DNA from: Gonapodya prolifera JEL478
Lineage: Eukaryota; Monoblepharomycota; Monoblepharidomycetes; Monoblepharidales; Gonapodyaceae
Length of the DNA stretch: 64,000 nt
Assembly (NCBI GenBank): GCA_001574975.1
Contig: KQ965753.1
Coordinates: 248,001-312,000 of the forward strand
Direction: 5' to 3'
Positions within the stretch are counted from its first letter, which is position 1; the number at the start of each line of letters is the position of its first letter. A program made the translations under genes and the position numbers. Under the pieces are notes generated by a model. The model made no database searches. It had not been told where the DNA came from and saw only the letters and a program-made list of their open reading frames with translations. Below, one piece after another: positions 11,360 to 22,438 of this stretch.

Positions 11360-11580
11360 ACACATGCCTTTAAACATAGCGCAGCTCGAACAAAATGCTC
11401 GCCAGTGTCGATTTTCAGTCGATGTAAAACATGTGTTTGCATTTGCTTTGCCGTACCCCCGTGTTGCTCGCACGATGATATTCTTGCAAGTCATATTAGT
11501 ATAAAGTCACCAGCGACATCGGCACCTCTCGTCTGTCGCTCTTTCCCAGCGAGGGAAACAGTTACTCTTTCTTCATCCTA
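11360..11580. other. Short convergent intergenic region
   Basis: This lies between the stop codons of the F-box/Cys-rich gene (plus) and the acyltransferase (minus). I recognise nothing in it beyond the presumed 3' UTRs. Confidence 0.4.
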
Positions 11581-12947
11581 CTACCCTCTCGCCGACCACT
11601 TTCCAGCCAGGGGCCCCTTCGCAACCTTCGGTCCCTCCTCGCTTCTATCCTTCCTCCCCTCGCCCTTCTTCCTCCAAAACTCCACAAACTCCTCTTTATC
11701 CCGCCACCCCAGTCCCGTCTGGCGTAGCCGCACCACCCTGCCGAGCGCCTGGGCGACCAACGATGCGGTAGTTTCGTCGGTGGTTCCGACGGAGAGGTTG
11801 GCGAGTTCCGCGGGGGGGAGGTGGAAGACGACGAGGGATTGCGAGGGTGAGAGCAACAGAGAAAGGAAGTGCGAGGGGAAGGAGCCGTGCGGGAATGTGG
11901 CGGAGGGGCGGTCGGTGTCGTAGCTTGTGAAGCGGCACGGGAAGAATATCGTCCGTAGAAATAGCCGGATGCACTTTGCGTAGATCACGAACTCACCGAA
12001 ATCCAATGACGTGCACTCTTGCCTTTCCATCGCTCACGTCTACGCCACTCAGTCCATCGCAAAACCTCAACAAACCCCTACCGTTTCCTGTGGTCTCCTC
12101 CGGGAAGAAGCAAAGTGGGCGTCCAGAAGATTTCGCGGTCGTGAGAAGAGACCGCAAGGAGGAACCTCCTTTGCCGGAAAGAACCGGGTGAGCGGAAGAA
12201 GCCAACAAGAGGAGGATGTAGCGGAGAGGGTGGATATGTTGGAAGTTCGGGGGTGTATCCTCGGCATCGGACGAACATGGCGCGACGAAAGTCGGTGCGT
12301 ATCTGGGGATGATAGCCGCGGAGTCAGAGCTAAGCCCAGTTGCTTGTTTGAAATAGATTCGCGAACGCGCACTTACCTATGAGCCAGCCACAGGACGTCA
12401 ACGTACGAGCAGTGATTCGCCACCACCAAGTCACCTGGGGCGACCTTCGCGTCTGCGAGTCCCCCTCGATCAACTGGTCGTCTTTCGGAGAATTCATTTG
12501 AAGTGATGGTGGTCAGTCTCCCTGCCGACAGTGAACGTCACGTGCCCCGTCTCACCCTTTTCGCAGTGGCCTCCCGTTCCTCGATCTGCCAGAAGCCCAA
12601 AGTGAAGAGTATCAGGCGGAAAAAAACAAAGTAGGTACATTGTCGCCAGACCCCGGCGAGCGGCGGGATGATGGAAATCTGAGGGGGGTATCTCAGTCTG
12701 TCACATCGCCCACACATCGCGTCGTCCCAACAGCATTGCTCACCAGAAGCCCCACCAAGTCTCCCACAATAACTACACCGAGTACTCCTAGCACGAGGAT
12801 GGCGACCCGAGGGATGAGCACGATGGAGACAAGAGTGTATCGCGCAGCGAGTTCAACGGGGGACGTGTCGACAATGGAGGGCTTGATGGGAAGAAATGGT
12901 GCAATGCCTGTTCCAGGGTCTCGCCAGCGGCCGAATTTTTCAGCCAT
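11581..12947 (-). CDS. LOA1: LOA1/VPS66-like lysophosphatidic acid acyltransferase
   Basis: It starts at 12947 with MAEKFGRWRDPGTGIAPFLP, the characteristic N-terminus of the fungal LOA1 family, followed by a hydrophobic membrane segment (LIPRVAILVLGVLGVVIVGD). The exon around 12465-12385 encodes GDLVVANHCSYVDVLWLAH, containing the acyltransferase NHx4D motif. The next exon (12328-12012) encodes APTFVAPCSS and PLCFFPEETTGNGRGLLRF, the FPEGT-like block with a Gly-to-Glu change. The last exon runs 11921-11581. In yeast the family acylates lysophosphatidic acid at ER and lipid droplets. Introns at 12011-11922 and about 12384-12329 are clear. The small exon near 12585-12550 (EEREATAK) could not be joined without a phase conflict using the best GTGAGA donor, so the full CDS is unresolved. 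Confidence 0.75.
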
Positions 12948-13152
12948 GGTGTGTTGCTGGCCTGGGTAGACCAGATAATTGGTTGAACTTTTGGGAGTGC
13001 TTAGGTGCGTCCACAGCTTCGGTTCAACATTCACTCGTGGTTGCCGCGGAAACGAGCATTTGAACGGTCGGATCTCCCCTGCCGACGCATCACTACCCCG
13101 CTTTATATATCTGCACAACGCCCCGCTGAGGTCCATCTGATTCCTCGTTCCA

Positions 13153-14543
13153 ATGGAATCCGAACTATCCCGATTGACCTCAAAGGAGATGCTGGAGCTC
13201 ATGGAAACCCGTGAGAACGGATACAAACTCACCATCATCGATTTCTACAAAAGCTTCTGGATCGCGCAGTCAAAGGAGTAGGACAATTTTCCGGACCACC
13301 GAGCAAAGGCGATCAAACAAGGCAAAGAAGACCTACAGCAGCTGCTCTTTTCCAATGATCCCGAACCTGACTCGATGTTTATACTGCACAAGTCGGCTGA
13401 GCCCAGGGAGATTGCGATGCACCGAAAGGTCTTGGGAGTCCTTTTCGCCAGTGACTTCGGAAAGGCATTGGCAACGTTCTGTCCCCCCACGCGTCCGGGG
13501 AGCTTGAGCCACACCGATGTTAGTTGTTGGAGCTGGGGGTGACAAAATCCCGAGCCTTTCGCAAGATGTTGTTGCAGCCTTCTCTTCAACTGCTCCCGCG
13601 ATTGGTGAAGCTCGTGACTGGATCTTTGCGTAACGACGCCGCAAAATATAAGCACGCGCGGACCGATTATATGGGGCGTTGTTGTTTGAAAGTGAGCCGT
13701 GGCTTCTCATACTGCATGCCCTCATTTTGGACATAGACAAAAAGGCGGCGACGTGGTGCAGGAAGCTGACCTGCGATAACGAAAGAGTTCAAAAGCGCTC
13801 TTTGCGATCTGTGCTTCCTGGTGGAGGAAATATTCGGATCAAAAAGCCAGAATGGTGGCAGTTGGAATGATGACAACAATGAAAATTGCCCTGGAGACAA
13901 TGAGGATGATGTCCCCTACCACTATGATGAGGGTGACGATGAGGACAGGGAAGAATCTGCGCACAAGGACGAGGTCAAAGGCGGGTATAAAGAAGAATCC
14001 TTCCGTGGGAGCTTGTGGAATGATGAGGACGAAAACAGTGATGAAGGCTCCTACTACGACGACGAGGGCGACGATGAGGACAGCAGAGAAGCCGAGGACA
14101 CAGATGAGAACGACGATGCCGTCTATTTCAGAGACGAAAGCTTATCGGACGCATTGCGGCTCTACCTCCACGCCGAGACCGTACCCACCTTCACCTACCC
14201 CTCGATCCGCACTTCTGACCTCATGAATGACATCACGATGGACTTCGAGCTCACAAAAACACCTGCCGCGCGCGCTCGTATCCTTGCCAACGTTGCTACC
14301 GAATGGGCCGCCTTGAAAGAGCGGGGTTATGAGCGTGTGTGCTCGGCCGTCGGGTGTTTCAACTTGGACCCGGCGAAGAAGTGTGCACGCTGTGGATTGG
14401 CAATGTACTGCGGAACCGATCGTCAGCGGGCACACTGGAAGAGGCATAAGTTTGTGTGCAGAGAGGGTTTTTGGAATGTTGTGGGGGGAGATGGAGCCTT
14501 TTCATTTGGTCGAGGAGGTAGACTGAATCTTGCAGGATGTTGA
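13153..14543 (+). pseudogene. MYND-finger protein gene with broken frame
   Basis: It begins MESELSRLTSKEMLELMETR at 13153 and reads to about 13460 with one in-frame TAG (13279-13281). It then continues in another frame from about 13524 (LELGVTKSRAFRKMLLQPSL), again in a third near 13679 (SEPWLLILHALILD), and finally in frame from about 13805 to the stop at 14543. That last part is rich in Asp/Glu and ends in a MYND-like zinc finger at about 14341-14460: C-x4-C, C-x2-C, YC, then RAHWKRHKFVC. The usual sixth zinc ligand (YCxxxC) is Arg here (CGTDRQ). MYND fingers bind proline-rich partners; the function here is unknown. Alternative exon structures could rescue some breaks but I could not find a consistent set. 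Confidence 0.65.
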
Positions 14544-14798
14544 ATTGTTCATGATGACGTCCAAACTACAGATGCGCCTAACGATAAACAGAAGGACATG
14601 TCAATTCATTGTATTTTAGCTTTTAGTCCTCACGGCAGAGTCGAACCTTTTTTGCTGGCAGAAAAGAGCAATCAGATTCCACGTCGGCTCTGATTCTCTC
14701 TCGAACGCACCACAATCGTCGAAGTCAAGGTCTTCCTCTCGGCTCCCTCTGCGCTCCACTCCACTCCCACGACCTTCTAATCGTTCGTCAAAACTCCA

Positions 14799-15402
14799 AT
14801 GGAATCCCGGCCAATGTCCTCCAGCATGGAAGCCAAATTTGCCGAAAACTTGTCGGTTAAAGAAGCTCATTTGTTCTGTAAGGCGATACTGACGCTCATG
14901 GAGACCCGCGGCCCGAACGGTTACAAATGAACAATCTAGGACTTGTACCGAAATTTTTTGGTCTTTAAGACATTCGAAAAGCATCTGGTCTTGCGGGATA
15001 TATATATATATATATATTTTTCCACAAATCAAGAGCGATATGAAGCTCATAATCGCTGACAAAGACCCGGAATCTCCGATTTACGATTGGACCAACAAAT
15101 CCACCAGGGAGAGGGAGACAGCAATGCACAGAAAGGTCATGGGAGCATTAATGGCCAGCGTTTTAGGACGGGACTATGCCGCCCACCTTCTTTCAATGGA
15201 CGCAGAGAACTTTGAAGTGGATGATGTTTTGTGCTTGGAGCTTTGCCTCTTGAAATCCGGCGCGTTCCGAAAGATGGTATTCCTAACATCGCTGGAGCTC
15301 CTTCCGCGATTTGTTGCTCTCATGGACGCTTGTGTTCGTGCCCAAATCGCGAATTTCTCTGACGATCGGAGTGAATACAGTCCTCCAGAACATGGTTCAT
15401 GA
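14799..15402 (+). pseudogene. Truncated tandem copy of the MYND-family gene
   Basis: It shares TCCAATGGAATCC at its start with the copy at 13153. It reads MESRPMSSSMEAKF and TLMETRGPNGYK, then meets TGA and TAG close together at about 14927-14940 where the sister copy reads LTIID. An AT microsatellite follows at 14998. From 15040 to 15402 there is an open stretch matching the sister copy: AMHRKVMGALMASVLGRD, then LCLLKSGAFRKMVFLTSLEL. It stops before the acidic region and MYND finger. It is a 3'-truncated, stop-containing relic. The 400 bp beyond it hold nothing I recognise. Confidence 0.7.
14998..15017. repeat. (AT)n microsatellite
   Basis: About ten AT dinucleotides followed by a T run. 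It lies within the body of the truncated MYND-family copy and interrupts its coding frame. Confidence 0.9.
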
Positions 15403-16171
15403 TGGCGCGACACCTCGTTGAAGAAATGGACTGGATGAAATGACTGAGGTGCTTTTTTGGACGCTCTGGAGTTGTGATAGATCAGTGAGACCGTATTTGT
15501 GTGACTCTACGAGATTGGCAGGGACGTCGTTTTGAGTGCTTGAGCTCGGATTGTGGCAGACCATTTCATATTTAAACATATTCGCTGTGTTTATTATTAG
15601 CGTAAAAGTGTAAAACACAATCGCGTACTGTTCCACCTACCTGAGGAAAAGTGAAATACCAACTTCTCCACGTGTACATGAGCACTCGTGACCAATCAGA
15701 AAGGAAAAATACGTGCACTCAGACGAAAAATTCTAAACGACGAGCCGAAGGAAACCCTGGTGAATGATTTTTGACCGATATTAGTGACGGATAATTTGTG
15801 CGGACATCCGTCCCTCAGAACGGCGACGGGCGTCATTTGAGGCTGCACTGCAACTCCATTCCCCGGCGCGATCTCGGAGCCATTGTTAGCCCCGATATGT
15901 TCGCCAGCGTTGCTACGATTCGAGCCTGGCAGTTTGCGTTCCTCGCTGTTGTCGCCATCGTGACACGAATCCTGAGCGAGTACTCCATCTTCTTCCTCTC
16001 CCGCAGCCGCATTGGACCTGACGAAAATGAATACGGCGCTTTCCATTTTCATTTTTAGGCAGCGATCCCAATTTCGCGCCACAACGATTCGAAGCTACTC
16101 CCCATCCCCGTTACCCGTGGCAGGAACGCGAGTGCGCTCTGGACGATATCGATGTACTGGATCACGTCAAG

Positions 16172-16565
16172 ATGATATACCATTGCGACCCAATCATGGC
16201 GTGGCAGGCCGTGAATATGGCGAATCTTTTCTCGTGTTGTGCTATACTCGCACTTGCCGCGTGTGCGGTTCTTGGTTTGGTGAAAGATTGGCAAGACGAC
16301 AGGAGGGTTATTGTTGCCGCTGGGAGTACCATTGAAGGTATGATACATCAGCTCTTTGGGAATGAATAACTGTATTCTGCAACCCTCCCTTCATGCAGTC
16401 GCGCTGGCCGTGGCCGGATTCCTCGTTTCCTACATTCTCTACCGTTACGCACACCCATCTAAGTGGTTCCCAGATTCCTACCGCTGGGCGGTACGCTGGA
16501 TGGGTGAGCGCAATTATGTCCAGGAATTGGTTCACGTACTTCTTGGACCGCTCAACCTTCTATGA
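16172..16565 (+). CDS. Small membrane protein, unrecognised
   Basis: Minimal model join(16172..16337, 16399..16565), 110 aa, start MIYHCDPIMAWQAVNMANLF. The intron (GTATGA...CATGCAG, 61 nt) joins AAGSTIE to VALAVAGFLVSYILYRYA. Two strong hydrophobic segments are visible (SCCAILALAACAVLGLV and the second just quoted), and the tail ends LLGPLNLL. The frame stays open upstream to about 16059 (HPRYPWQERECALDDIDVLD), after a good acceptor (TTTTTAG at 16052-16058). A further hydrophobic exon beginning MFASVATIRAWQFAFLAVVA at 15897 is therefore probably part of the same gene, but no donor in it matches the required phase. I recognise no family. Confidence 0.5.
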
Positions 16566-16995
16566 CCCTAGATCTCTCAATTTTGTTGCTGGCGACATGC
16601 TCCATACTTCATCTCAAGGTACTTCGCATCCAAGTAGCCTCTCTGAAAAAGGGTACGTTGTCTGTGGAATTGCGACGACGGTCGTGGTGATGATTGAACT
16701 GCTCTTGGAACTAATTGAATCTCCTTTTAAGTTGACATACGTGCGCGACATGATGATAGGACGCCCCTCTTGTCAGAGGAATAGGCCTAGTATCATCGAA
16801 GACATAAATGGAAAGTCGCATTCATTCAATCAAATCTGAGATACGTCATTGCCAAGGAAAAGCGATAGCGCATTCTTCAGATCTAATATCAGCCCGTTTG
16901 GTACAAATGCAGGACATTCAAAAAGTCCGAAGATCGTGATCTTGTGTGAGTGCTGTGGTCGGTCCCTGACCGCGGCGGATTCCGTCTGCACACCA

Positions 16996-19900
16996 ATGAA
17001 CGGCAACGCGCACGCAAAAACTGACGGTCTCACATCCGCTGAAGCTGCAGAGCGTCTCAAATCATACGATGAGAATCGTCACTCCACGATTCTTGGGTCT
17101 GGTAATCTCCACCCACGTTTCGACTGCAAGACCCCAACGACCCCGATAACCCCAAACTGCAGCGCACGTTTCACGCGGTCGTGTGGGAGGAAGTGCAGGA
17201 ACCCATGATGGTGCTGCTGCTCATCTTGGGCACCCTGTGCTCGCTCTGGGGAAATGTGGTCGACACACGTGCGTGGCTTGTTCTTGGACGTGGATAGGGA
17301 AACGTTCATGTCGACGATGCTGATCGTGTGATGTTTTTCTCCGTACAGTCACAATCTTCGTCACCGTGTGCCTACTGGTCTCCGTCGAAGTGGGGACCGA
17401 GTACAACGCCAAGAGCTCGCTCGACAAACTGCACGGCTCTATCGTGCACAACATCGCCGCTTTAAGGGATAAGAAGCTCACAATTCTGCGGTCGGATTAT
17501 CTCGTTCCAGGTATCTAAGGCGGGGGGTGAGGGGGGGGGTGACCGACGGAGGCATGCGAGCACAGCGAGCAGCCCGGAGGAGCGAGCCCGAGGCCTAAGC
17601 GCCACTAGGCGCTGACCGAGGCTGTCCGCCGGAGGCGAATATCCCGCGCGGAGCGTGTATCGAGACGACAGGTTGAAGGATCCATCGCTCGTTTCCCAAC
17701 CACAACCAACCCATCTCATCTCATCCCCACCCGCCCACCCACCTAGGCGACATATTCTTCCTCTCCCGTGGCCAAAAGCTCCCCTGCGACGCTCAAGTCC
17801 TGGAGTGTGTCGGGCCTGCCGTGGACGAGAGTCTCTTGTCGGGCGAGTCCGCACCCGTGTCCAAGTTCGTTCCCACTGAAGGCGTGGCAGGATCCGACGA
17901 AGATATGGAAGTGGAAGTGGACAAGTGCTACGCGATGACGAACGTTGTTTCGGGACGAGGTGAGCAATTTGGACTCCTCTTACTTCTGTCCATTCCATCA
18001 GGTGCTGAAGGGGCAAGTTCTCCCTCAACGCCCGCCCCCTCCGCTCCAGGCACATTCCTCGCCACCAACACCGGCCTCACAACCCACTACGCCCACCTGC
18101 GCGCACTCTCGCACAAACGCTTCCGCCAAAAAGACCGCAAAACGCCCATCCAAAAACTCATGTAACGCATCACCTACATCCTCATATGGAACGCCGCAGC
18201 AGTGTCCTTACTCGTGCTCCTCCTCTCCTACTTCGTCGTCGGGACCACATGGCAGGCATCCATCCTCACAGCCATGTCCCGCGCCTTTGCGACTATCCCC
18301 GACGAGCTGCCCCTTATCGTCAAGGCCGTCACGGCGGTCGGAGCAAGGAAGATGGCCGACCACGGAGCGCTTGTGCGAAGGCTAAGGGCGGGGGACTCCT
18401 TGGGTGCCGTGGAGGTGCTGGTCACGGATAAGACGGGAACCCTGACGAGGGGTATTGGAATGGACTTGCGCAGCGCCGTGTTGATTGCGGCGGGTGATTT
18501 CGTGGGCGCTCATGACGCCGCCGCGGCCGCGCAGGCGATCGGAATGGCGAACCCCATCAAAGAGATCTATCCCGCCAGCCCCCCCCCCTCGTCCCGTCAG
18601 ACGTTGAGCGTATCGCGCTGTTCCTGTCCACGTGGGCGCTCTCCACGGGTCTCCTCGACGCAACCACAGGAGACTCGCACTCGCTGCACGAGATGGACGT
18701 CTTTGACGCTGCAATCCTGGCCTACTTGGATACAGACAGCGGCCGTCTGCCCGTGTACAGGGACGCCCTGGCCTCGGCGATCGCAGAGTTCCCGAAACCC
18801 GTCGCGGAGATGCCGTTCAACCCGACCACGCGAATTTCGGGACGGTGCCGGTCATCGAAGACCGAGCAGGCGGTCCGCGTCGCGGTGGTGCTCAAGGGGT
18901 CGCCCGAGACCGTCATTGCGCATTGTACCAGGGCGATCGGGCCCTGGAAGGCGGGAACTAGTCCCGGCGCCGCACCGGACACGGTCGACCTGACCCCGGA
19001 AGCCCACGCGGCGGCGTTGGGTTTTTTCCACGAGGCGGCCAACACGGGCCAGGTGATTGCGTATGCCATGCGGACGTTCGAAGTCCCCGACGAGCCGGCG
19101 TCCGACGACGCAGGGTTGTTCGCGTCCAAGGACTTTACGTTTGTCGGGGGGTTCCTGTTCCACGACCCCGTTCTCCCGTTCTCGCGTCCGCTGCCGACAC
19201 CGTCGCTAAGCTCCGCGAAGCCGGGGTGCGCGTCATCATGGCGACGGGAGACGGGGAGGGCACCACGGCGGCGGTGGCGAGCGAGGCAGGGATCCATCTT
19301 GGACCGGCTGTCGCGGGGACGGTCGTGGGCGGGCAGGAACTCGCTCGGGTGTTGGCCGCCGCCGCGCCGGAGGAGAAGGACTTCAAGGACGAGCTTGCAG
19401 CCGTGTACTACCGTGCCTCCCCGGAGAACAACTACGCGCTCGTGACGGCGCTGCAGAAGGCGGGGCATGTCGTCGGTATGGTGGGTGATGGGGCGAATGA
19501 CGGGCCGGCGCTGGCGCAGGCGGATGTTGGTGTGGCTGTTGGTGGGGGGGACGAATCGGACGATGAGTGGGATGTGTGGTTTTGGTTGTTGGTGTGATGG
19601 GTGAAAAATGGGTGCGGTTCTTGTGTACAGGATGTCGCGATGGACTCGGCCTCATTGGTGCTGCTGTCGCCCGAAGGTGGGATTGCGGGGCTGGTCGACT
19701 GCATACAGGAAGGACGGAGGATGCGCGATAATGTGCGCAAGACGGTGATTTTTTACCTGGGTTGTAAATCAGCGGTGGGTCATCAATGGTGCTGAAACAA
19801 GGATCAACCGTCGATACTAGTGCGAGGCACCGAATCCTTTCACGAAGATTATCATCCTCTTTATTGTTGCTCTGGTAACTATTCGTAAACTTCCCCTGAA

Positions 19901-20335
19901 CCCCGTGCATGTTGTCATTCTTGAAATGTTCATGGATGTTGTTGGGTAAACTCTTGCATACCAACCATCTTAGGTGCTTCGGCAACCTTCCCCGTCGAGC
20001 CTGCTGAAGGTCACGTCCTTCGCCGTCCACCATCGAAATCTACCGACGGCGTTTTTGGGTGGCACGCAATCACGACTATGGTGTACGCTTGTCTCGCTCT
20101 CTTTGGTGTCGTCGGAGGAGCATTCGTAGCGGGACTTCTACTTCTCGCCCTGGAGCACGACCCGAGCGCTGACCCTCGTTTACCCGTTTCCATGGCTTTC
20201 ATGGCGTGGCTGATCGGACACGTCGTTCTGGGACTCTCATGTCGGACGCAAGTAGAGCCTCTGAGAGTTCACGGGTACTTCACCAACACGCGGTTCGGAT
20301 TGTGGGCTGTCGCGGTGTTTGGATCGGATATTTAA
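16996..20335 (+). pseudogene. P-type cation-transporting ATPase gene, frame broken at several points
   Basis: Nearly the whole of a P2-like ATPase can be read. The cytoplasmic start has GLTSAEAAERL (17022) and EVQEPMMVLLLILGTL. The actuator has GDIFFLSRGQKLPCDAQV and LSGES (about 17829). Then come IPDELPLIVKAV (18294), the phosphorylation motif DKTGTLT (about 18426), MATGDGEGT (19238), GDGANDGPAL (about 19485) and late membrane helices to a stop at 20333-20335. Motif residues, including the catalytic Asp, are intact. Breaks: TAA at 18163-18165; a frame change at the C run at about 18579-18588; a frame change near 19180; unresolved joins near 19545 and 19950; and a 29-nt intron or indel at 17102-17130. 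Clear introns are at about 17270-17348 and 17511-17746. It is either a recent pseudogene or a gene hit by assembly errors. Ion specificity (Ca2+-like or other) is not decidable. Confidence 0.7.
17536..17665 (+). repeat. GC-rich palindromic element E1, inside an ATPase-gene intron
   Basis: It lies within the 236-nt intron 17511-17746, which is about three times longer than typical introns here. It contains the hairpin AGCGCC-ACTA-GGCGCT (17598-17613) and repeats of the GAGCGAG/GGAGCG type. A core of 48 bp (17579-17626) aligns to the minus strand of 34285-34332 (element E2): both read GGAGCGAG, then AGGCC, AAGCG, GCGCTG, CC and AGGCTGTC in that order. A second shared block, CGCGGAGCGTGTAT (about 17646), matches CGCGGAGCGAGTAT in E2. 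Confidence 0.7.
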
Positions 20336-20524
20336 GTACCGATTTATCGACGGTCATAACATCGAAATCAATTGTCCGACTTGAGACCGACGTAAATATT
20401 CGGACTCACAAATAAATTACTCGCTGTTCGGATTTTTAGATGAACCCCTTTGATAGGTGGTGTTGGTCCGGGCAGATCCGGACAAACACCCGGAGGAAAC
20501 AAAAATCTATTTGACTCACAAACG

Positions 20525-22241
20525 ATGACTGCCCTCGTAGAGAACACCGCCTTCCTTGAGCGTCTCTTATCTGAACGCTCTCCGCAGATGCCGCTCTCTG
20601 ACCGGATGTCATCGTCCCCCTCGGAGCAACATCTGGCTCGAATTCTCCAGGTCGCGGGTATCGAATCGTACGGGCAAGCACCCGCTTCCCCTCCCCCACC
20701 GAGCTCATCCAGCGGTCAGCAGACACCCCCTGATGGTCTCAAAGGGGCTCCCGCCATGTACCAGAACCAGCAGGGGTCTCCGTTCGGTCTCCGCTTCCAA
20801 CACGACCAAGCCGGAACAGACCAGATGCTCCAGCTTGAGCAGCAGATGGCCGGACTCGACATCGACCAAGCGGAAGAAGAGATGGCGATGAGGATGCAGA
20901 TAGAGGAGTGGATGCTCCGCGAAGGTGAGCAACGCACGGCCGGGGTCCGTGGGCTTTTGTTGGCGACATGGGGAGCATTCTGGGCGGACGCGACTCGCAC
21001 CACGTCTGTTGGGACCCTCGATACCTCGTATCTTTATTCTACGGATTTGGTGATGGTTGGACGCAAGGAGAAGGAGTACTGTTCCCCTTCGGGTGTTTTT
21101 TGCGGGGAATTGACGTGGCCGAACGAACATGGATCCTCAATCACCGGGGCATATATTTGTGACCGGATAATCTTCTAGAGCGTAATTCGGACTGTTCCGG
21201 ATGCATCCGCAGGGGAACGAATGCGTTTGCTTCCTATCCGGTTATCGTTGGAATGCCCGTGCACTTAGAACCCTATTTAACCTTTGTCTATTATTTCCAG
21301 GTCAAGTTCGCTCCTTCAGCAACCACACTCTCCGCAATCTTGCCTCGCCAGATGGATACGCTCTCCTTCCCCCGGAGGCCATCGCGCGAGCGCAGCAGAT
21401 GGGGATCGACATTCGCACCTTGTCGAACCTCTCCAACTCCCGATCTTCGTATCCACCCGCATTCGCCGAGTCCGGTAACGACATGGACTTTGGTGTAATG
21501 GGCTCGGGGCATCCACAGACGTTCTCGCGAAGGTCTGCGTTCTTCCACCGTGATCTTCCAAACGTTACTCCACCCGAGGGCTACGTCTGCAAGCTGTGCT
21601 TCGTACCTGGACACTTTATGAAGCACTGTAGTTTGTACCGCGAAAGGCCTCGCTTCGAAGGCTTCCGGAAAGGTTACTCTGCCGATGTTCCTCCAGAGAA
21701 CTATCTCTGCAAGGTACGACAGATTCGAATACACCATTCGTTGCATCGTACTAACACTGCACATTGTTTTTCTCAGCTCTGCTTTATTCCCGGTCACTTC
21801 ATGAAGAACTGCTCTTTGTACAAGGAGCGGTCTCCTCAATACCCTACCGTCCAAAACAACAACGGTCCCATCTACCGCAAGGATGGCTCCATGGGTACCC
21901 CACCGCCAGGTCTTTACTCGCCCGCCATTCAGAGGGCTGCCCAGCTTCGTGCGGCCGGAATCACCATGCAGAACGCCGGCATAAGGAAGCCCTTCACCAC
22001 CGTGCCACCCGATGGCTACGTCTGCAAGATCTGCGGAGTCCCGGGTCACTGGTGAGAATAGGATTATTTACCGCTGTCAATCCAAGAAGCTCATTTTTTC
22101 GGATTTTCTTCAAGGATTCAACAGTGCCCCATCCGCCACATGCAGCCAGCTCCTGCGCAGCACTCCAACGCTATGGGTAACTTCGGGTACGGCGCAGGCA
22201 TCCAGAACCAGTACGACAGCCAGTGGGAGCGTGGATACTAG
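20525..22241 (+). CDS. CCHC zinc-knuckle protein with three knuckles
   Basis: Four exons, join(20525..20924, 21301..21713, 21777..22051, 22115..22241), 404 aa, with all phases agreeing. The N-terminal third is low-complexity and acidic. Three CX2CX3GHX4C knuckles follow, each preceded by a PP(E/D)xYxCK lead-in: residues 230-243 (CKLCFVPGHFMKHC), 270-283 (CKLCFIPGHFMKNC, interrupted by intron 2) and 354-367 (CKICGVPGHWIQQC, completed only by the acceptor at 22114). The last resembles the knuckle of MPE1/RBBP6-type mRNA 3'-end factors, but no ubiquitin-like DWNN or RING domain is present. RNA binding is a fair inference; the pathway is not known. Intron 1 is long (376 nt) and could hide an extra exon. 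Confidence 0.8.
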
Positions 22242-22438
22242 AGGACAATGCCAACACATCACTCACCCCATTCTCGATTTTCATTTCATTCTTTTCTTTT
22301 CTCTTTTGTCTGATCGGGTATTCGATAACTTAGATTATCTTTTCTACGGAGGCGGGGACCACATTGGATCTCGTGAGGCGAACTATGTTTTGTCTAGAGC
22401 TCTGGATACCGTGTCTGGAGCGGTTCATTTTCTCCGCT

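Noticed and set aside
18722-19468. Minus-strand 248-codon ORF across the ATPase gene
   Set aside because: It is the GC-rich shadow of ATPase coding sequence read on the other strand.
21291-22049. Minus-strand 252-codon ORF opposite the CCHC gene
   Set aside because: Antisense shadow of phased CCHC exons, including their introns.
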